A stretch of 64,000 bases of DNA, taken from NCBI RefSeq assembly GCF_036885195.1, contig NZ_CP133656.1, positions 2,170,001-2,234,000 on the forward strand. Direction: 5' to 3'. The position numbers and the translations under genes are program-made. The notes below the pieces were generated by a model. It saw only the letters and a program-made list of their open reading frames with translations, was not told the origin of the DNA and ran no database searches. Shown piece after piece: positions 63,615 to 64,000 of the stretch (within the stretch, counting starts at the first letter, position 1; the number at the start of each line of letters is the position of its first letter). This DNA is from Pectobacterium cacticida. Its GTDB lineage: Bacteria; Pseudomonadota; Gammaproteobacteria; Enterobacterales; Enterobacteriaceae.

Positions 63615-63980
63615 TTAGTGACGCTGCGGCACCGTATCAGTCTGGCACAGCTGCTCTGCACGCTCGATAAACGGTTGAAGGCTTTTTTTCTGTCCTGGCT
63701 GTTCAGGATCATCTAACCAGATAGCATCTATTGGCTGCGCATTCACCTGGCCGGATTTCATCTGCGCAATGGCGACGTCATTTAATGGGTATTGCATCAG
63801 CGTCCCAGTATGTAATGCGTATAATGCGTGCCCAGGGCGACAAATTAGTTGAACTTCTTCACGCGTGAAAGCCCAACGATCGCCGTATTGTAGCCGGCTG
63901 ATGGTGACCAGTTTAGCAGCAGAAAAGGCATTGACAGAAAATGATGTAAGCACAACGGATAGCAAAAATTTCTTCATCAT
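63615..63980 (-). CDS. yebY: YebY family periplasmic protein
   Basis: 121-aa protein with a signal peptide (SVNAFSA-AKLVTISRLQ) and a conserved body (DRWAFTREEVQLICRPGHALY, PLNDVA, NAQPIDAIWLDDP, FIERAEQLC) that matches E. coli YebY. Two adjacent ATG starts. The E. coli gene neighbours copper-related yebZ-yobA; here the window ends upstream of it. Confidence 0.9.
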   Translation of the reverse strand: MMKKFLLSVVLTSFSVNAFSAAKLVTISRLQYGDRWAFTREEVQLICRPGHALYALHTGTLMQYPLNDVAIAQMKSGQVNAQPIDAIWLDDPEQPGQKKSLQPFIERAEQLCQTDTVPQRH

Positions 63981-64000
63981 GGTGTTCTCTACATGCGAAT

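Overview
The window is a chromosomal segment of a pectinolytic member of the Enterobacterales, most likely Pectobacterium or a close relative in the Pectobacteriaceae. The reasons are a pectin catabolism cluster (kdgF, kduD, pelW, togMNAB, kdgM, paeX), the regulator kdgR next to ogl, and many housekeeping genes that are near-identical in length and motif to Escherichia coli proteins. Assignments come from reading protein motifs and recalled family sequences; no database search was run.

Layout. (1) 1-11 kb: hxpB, then the pectin island. kdgF and kduD diverge around a 600-bp regulatory region. The run pelW-togM-togN-togA-togB follows, then kdgM and paeX. KdgR-type operators precede kdgF, pelW, kdgM and ogl, and CRP-like sites precede kduD and pelW. 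(2) 11-18 kb: ydjM with a LexA box, tcyP, osmE, nadE, yddG-type exporter, an ABC exporter, and a ygbA-family gene with a possible NsrR site. (3) 18-25.3 kb, minus strand: the classical thrS-infC-rpmI-rplT-pheM-pheS-pheT-ihfA translation cluster, with an AUU start for infC, the pheM leader peptide and attenuator, and an anticodon-like thrS operator. (4) 25.5-31.4 kb: yebO, azoR with a divergent AraC regulator, kdgR, ogl, htpX. (5) 31.7-38 kb: a frameshifted yhjX-type transporter directly behind ypdA-ypdB, with a YpdB-type direct repeat between, then a GAF-PAS-GGDEF-EAL protein. (6) 38-40 kb: a small degraded accessory patch with an IS5-like transposase relic, two orphan small genes, an octamer tandem repeat, and the C-terminal end of a phage-type integrase next to the 3' end of icd. 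(7) 40-55 kb: icd, rluE-nudJ, mnmA-hflD, purB, phoP-phoQ with a canonical PhoP box, roxA, pepT, potABCD. (8) 55-64 kb: prc, proQ, msrC, rsmF, yebW, a malate/lactate dehydrogenase-family gene, a CspA-type cold shock gene, an orphan gene and yebY.

How the genes work together. Oligogalacturonides from pectin cross the outer membrane through KdgM. PaeX removes acetyl groups. TogMNAB imports the oligomers. PelW and Ogl cut them to unsaturated monomers, KdgF linearises these, and KduD reduces the diketo sugar acid toward KDG. KdgR represses the set until KDG appears, and CRP activates it when glucose is low. PhoPQ (called PehRS in soft-rot bacteria) and the GGDEF-EAL protein could add virulence and second-messenger inputs; that link is inference.

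Most of the window is ordinary core genome. The points best worth a second look are the physically linked YpdAB-YhjX circuit with its transporter broken at a run of eight T, the relic element beside icd, the strong terminator just ahead of paeX, and the alanine in the TogA P-loop.
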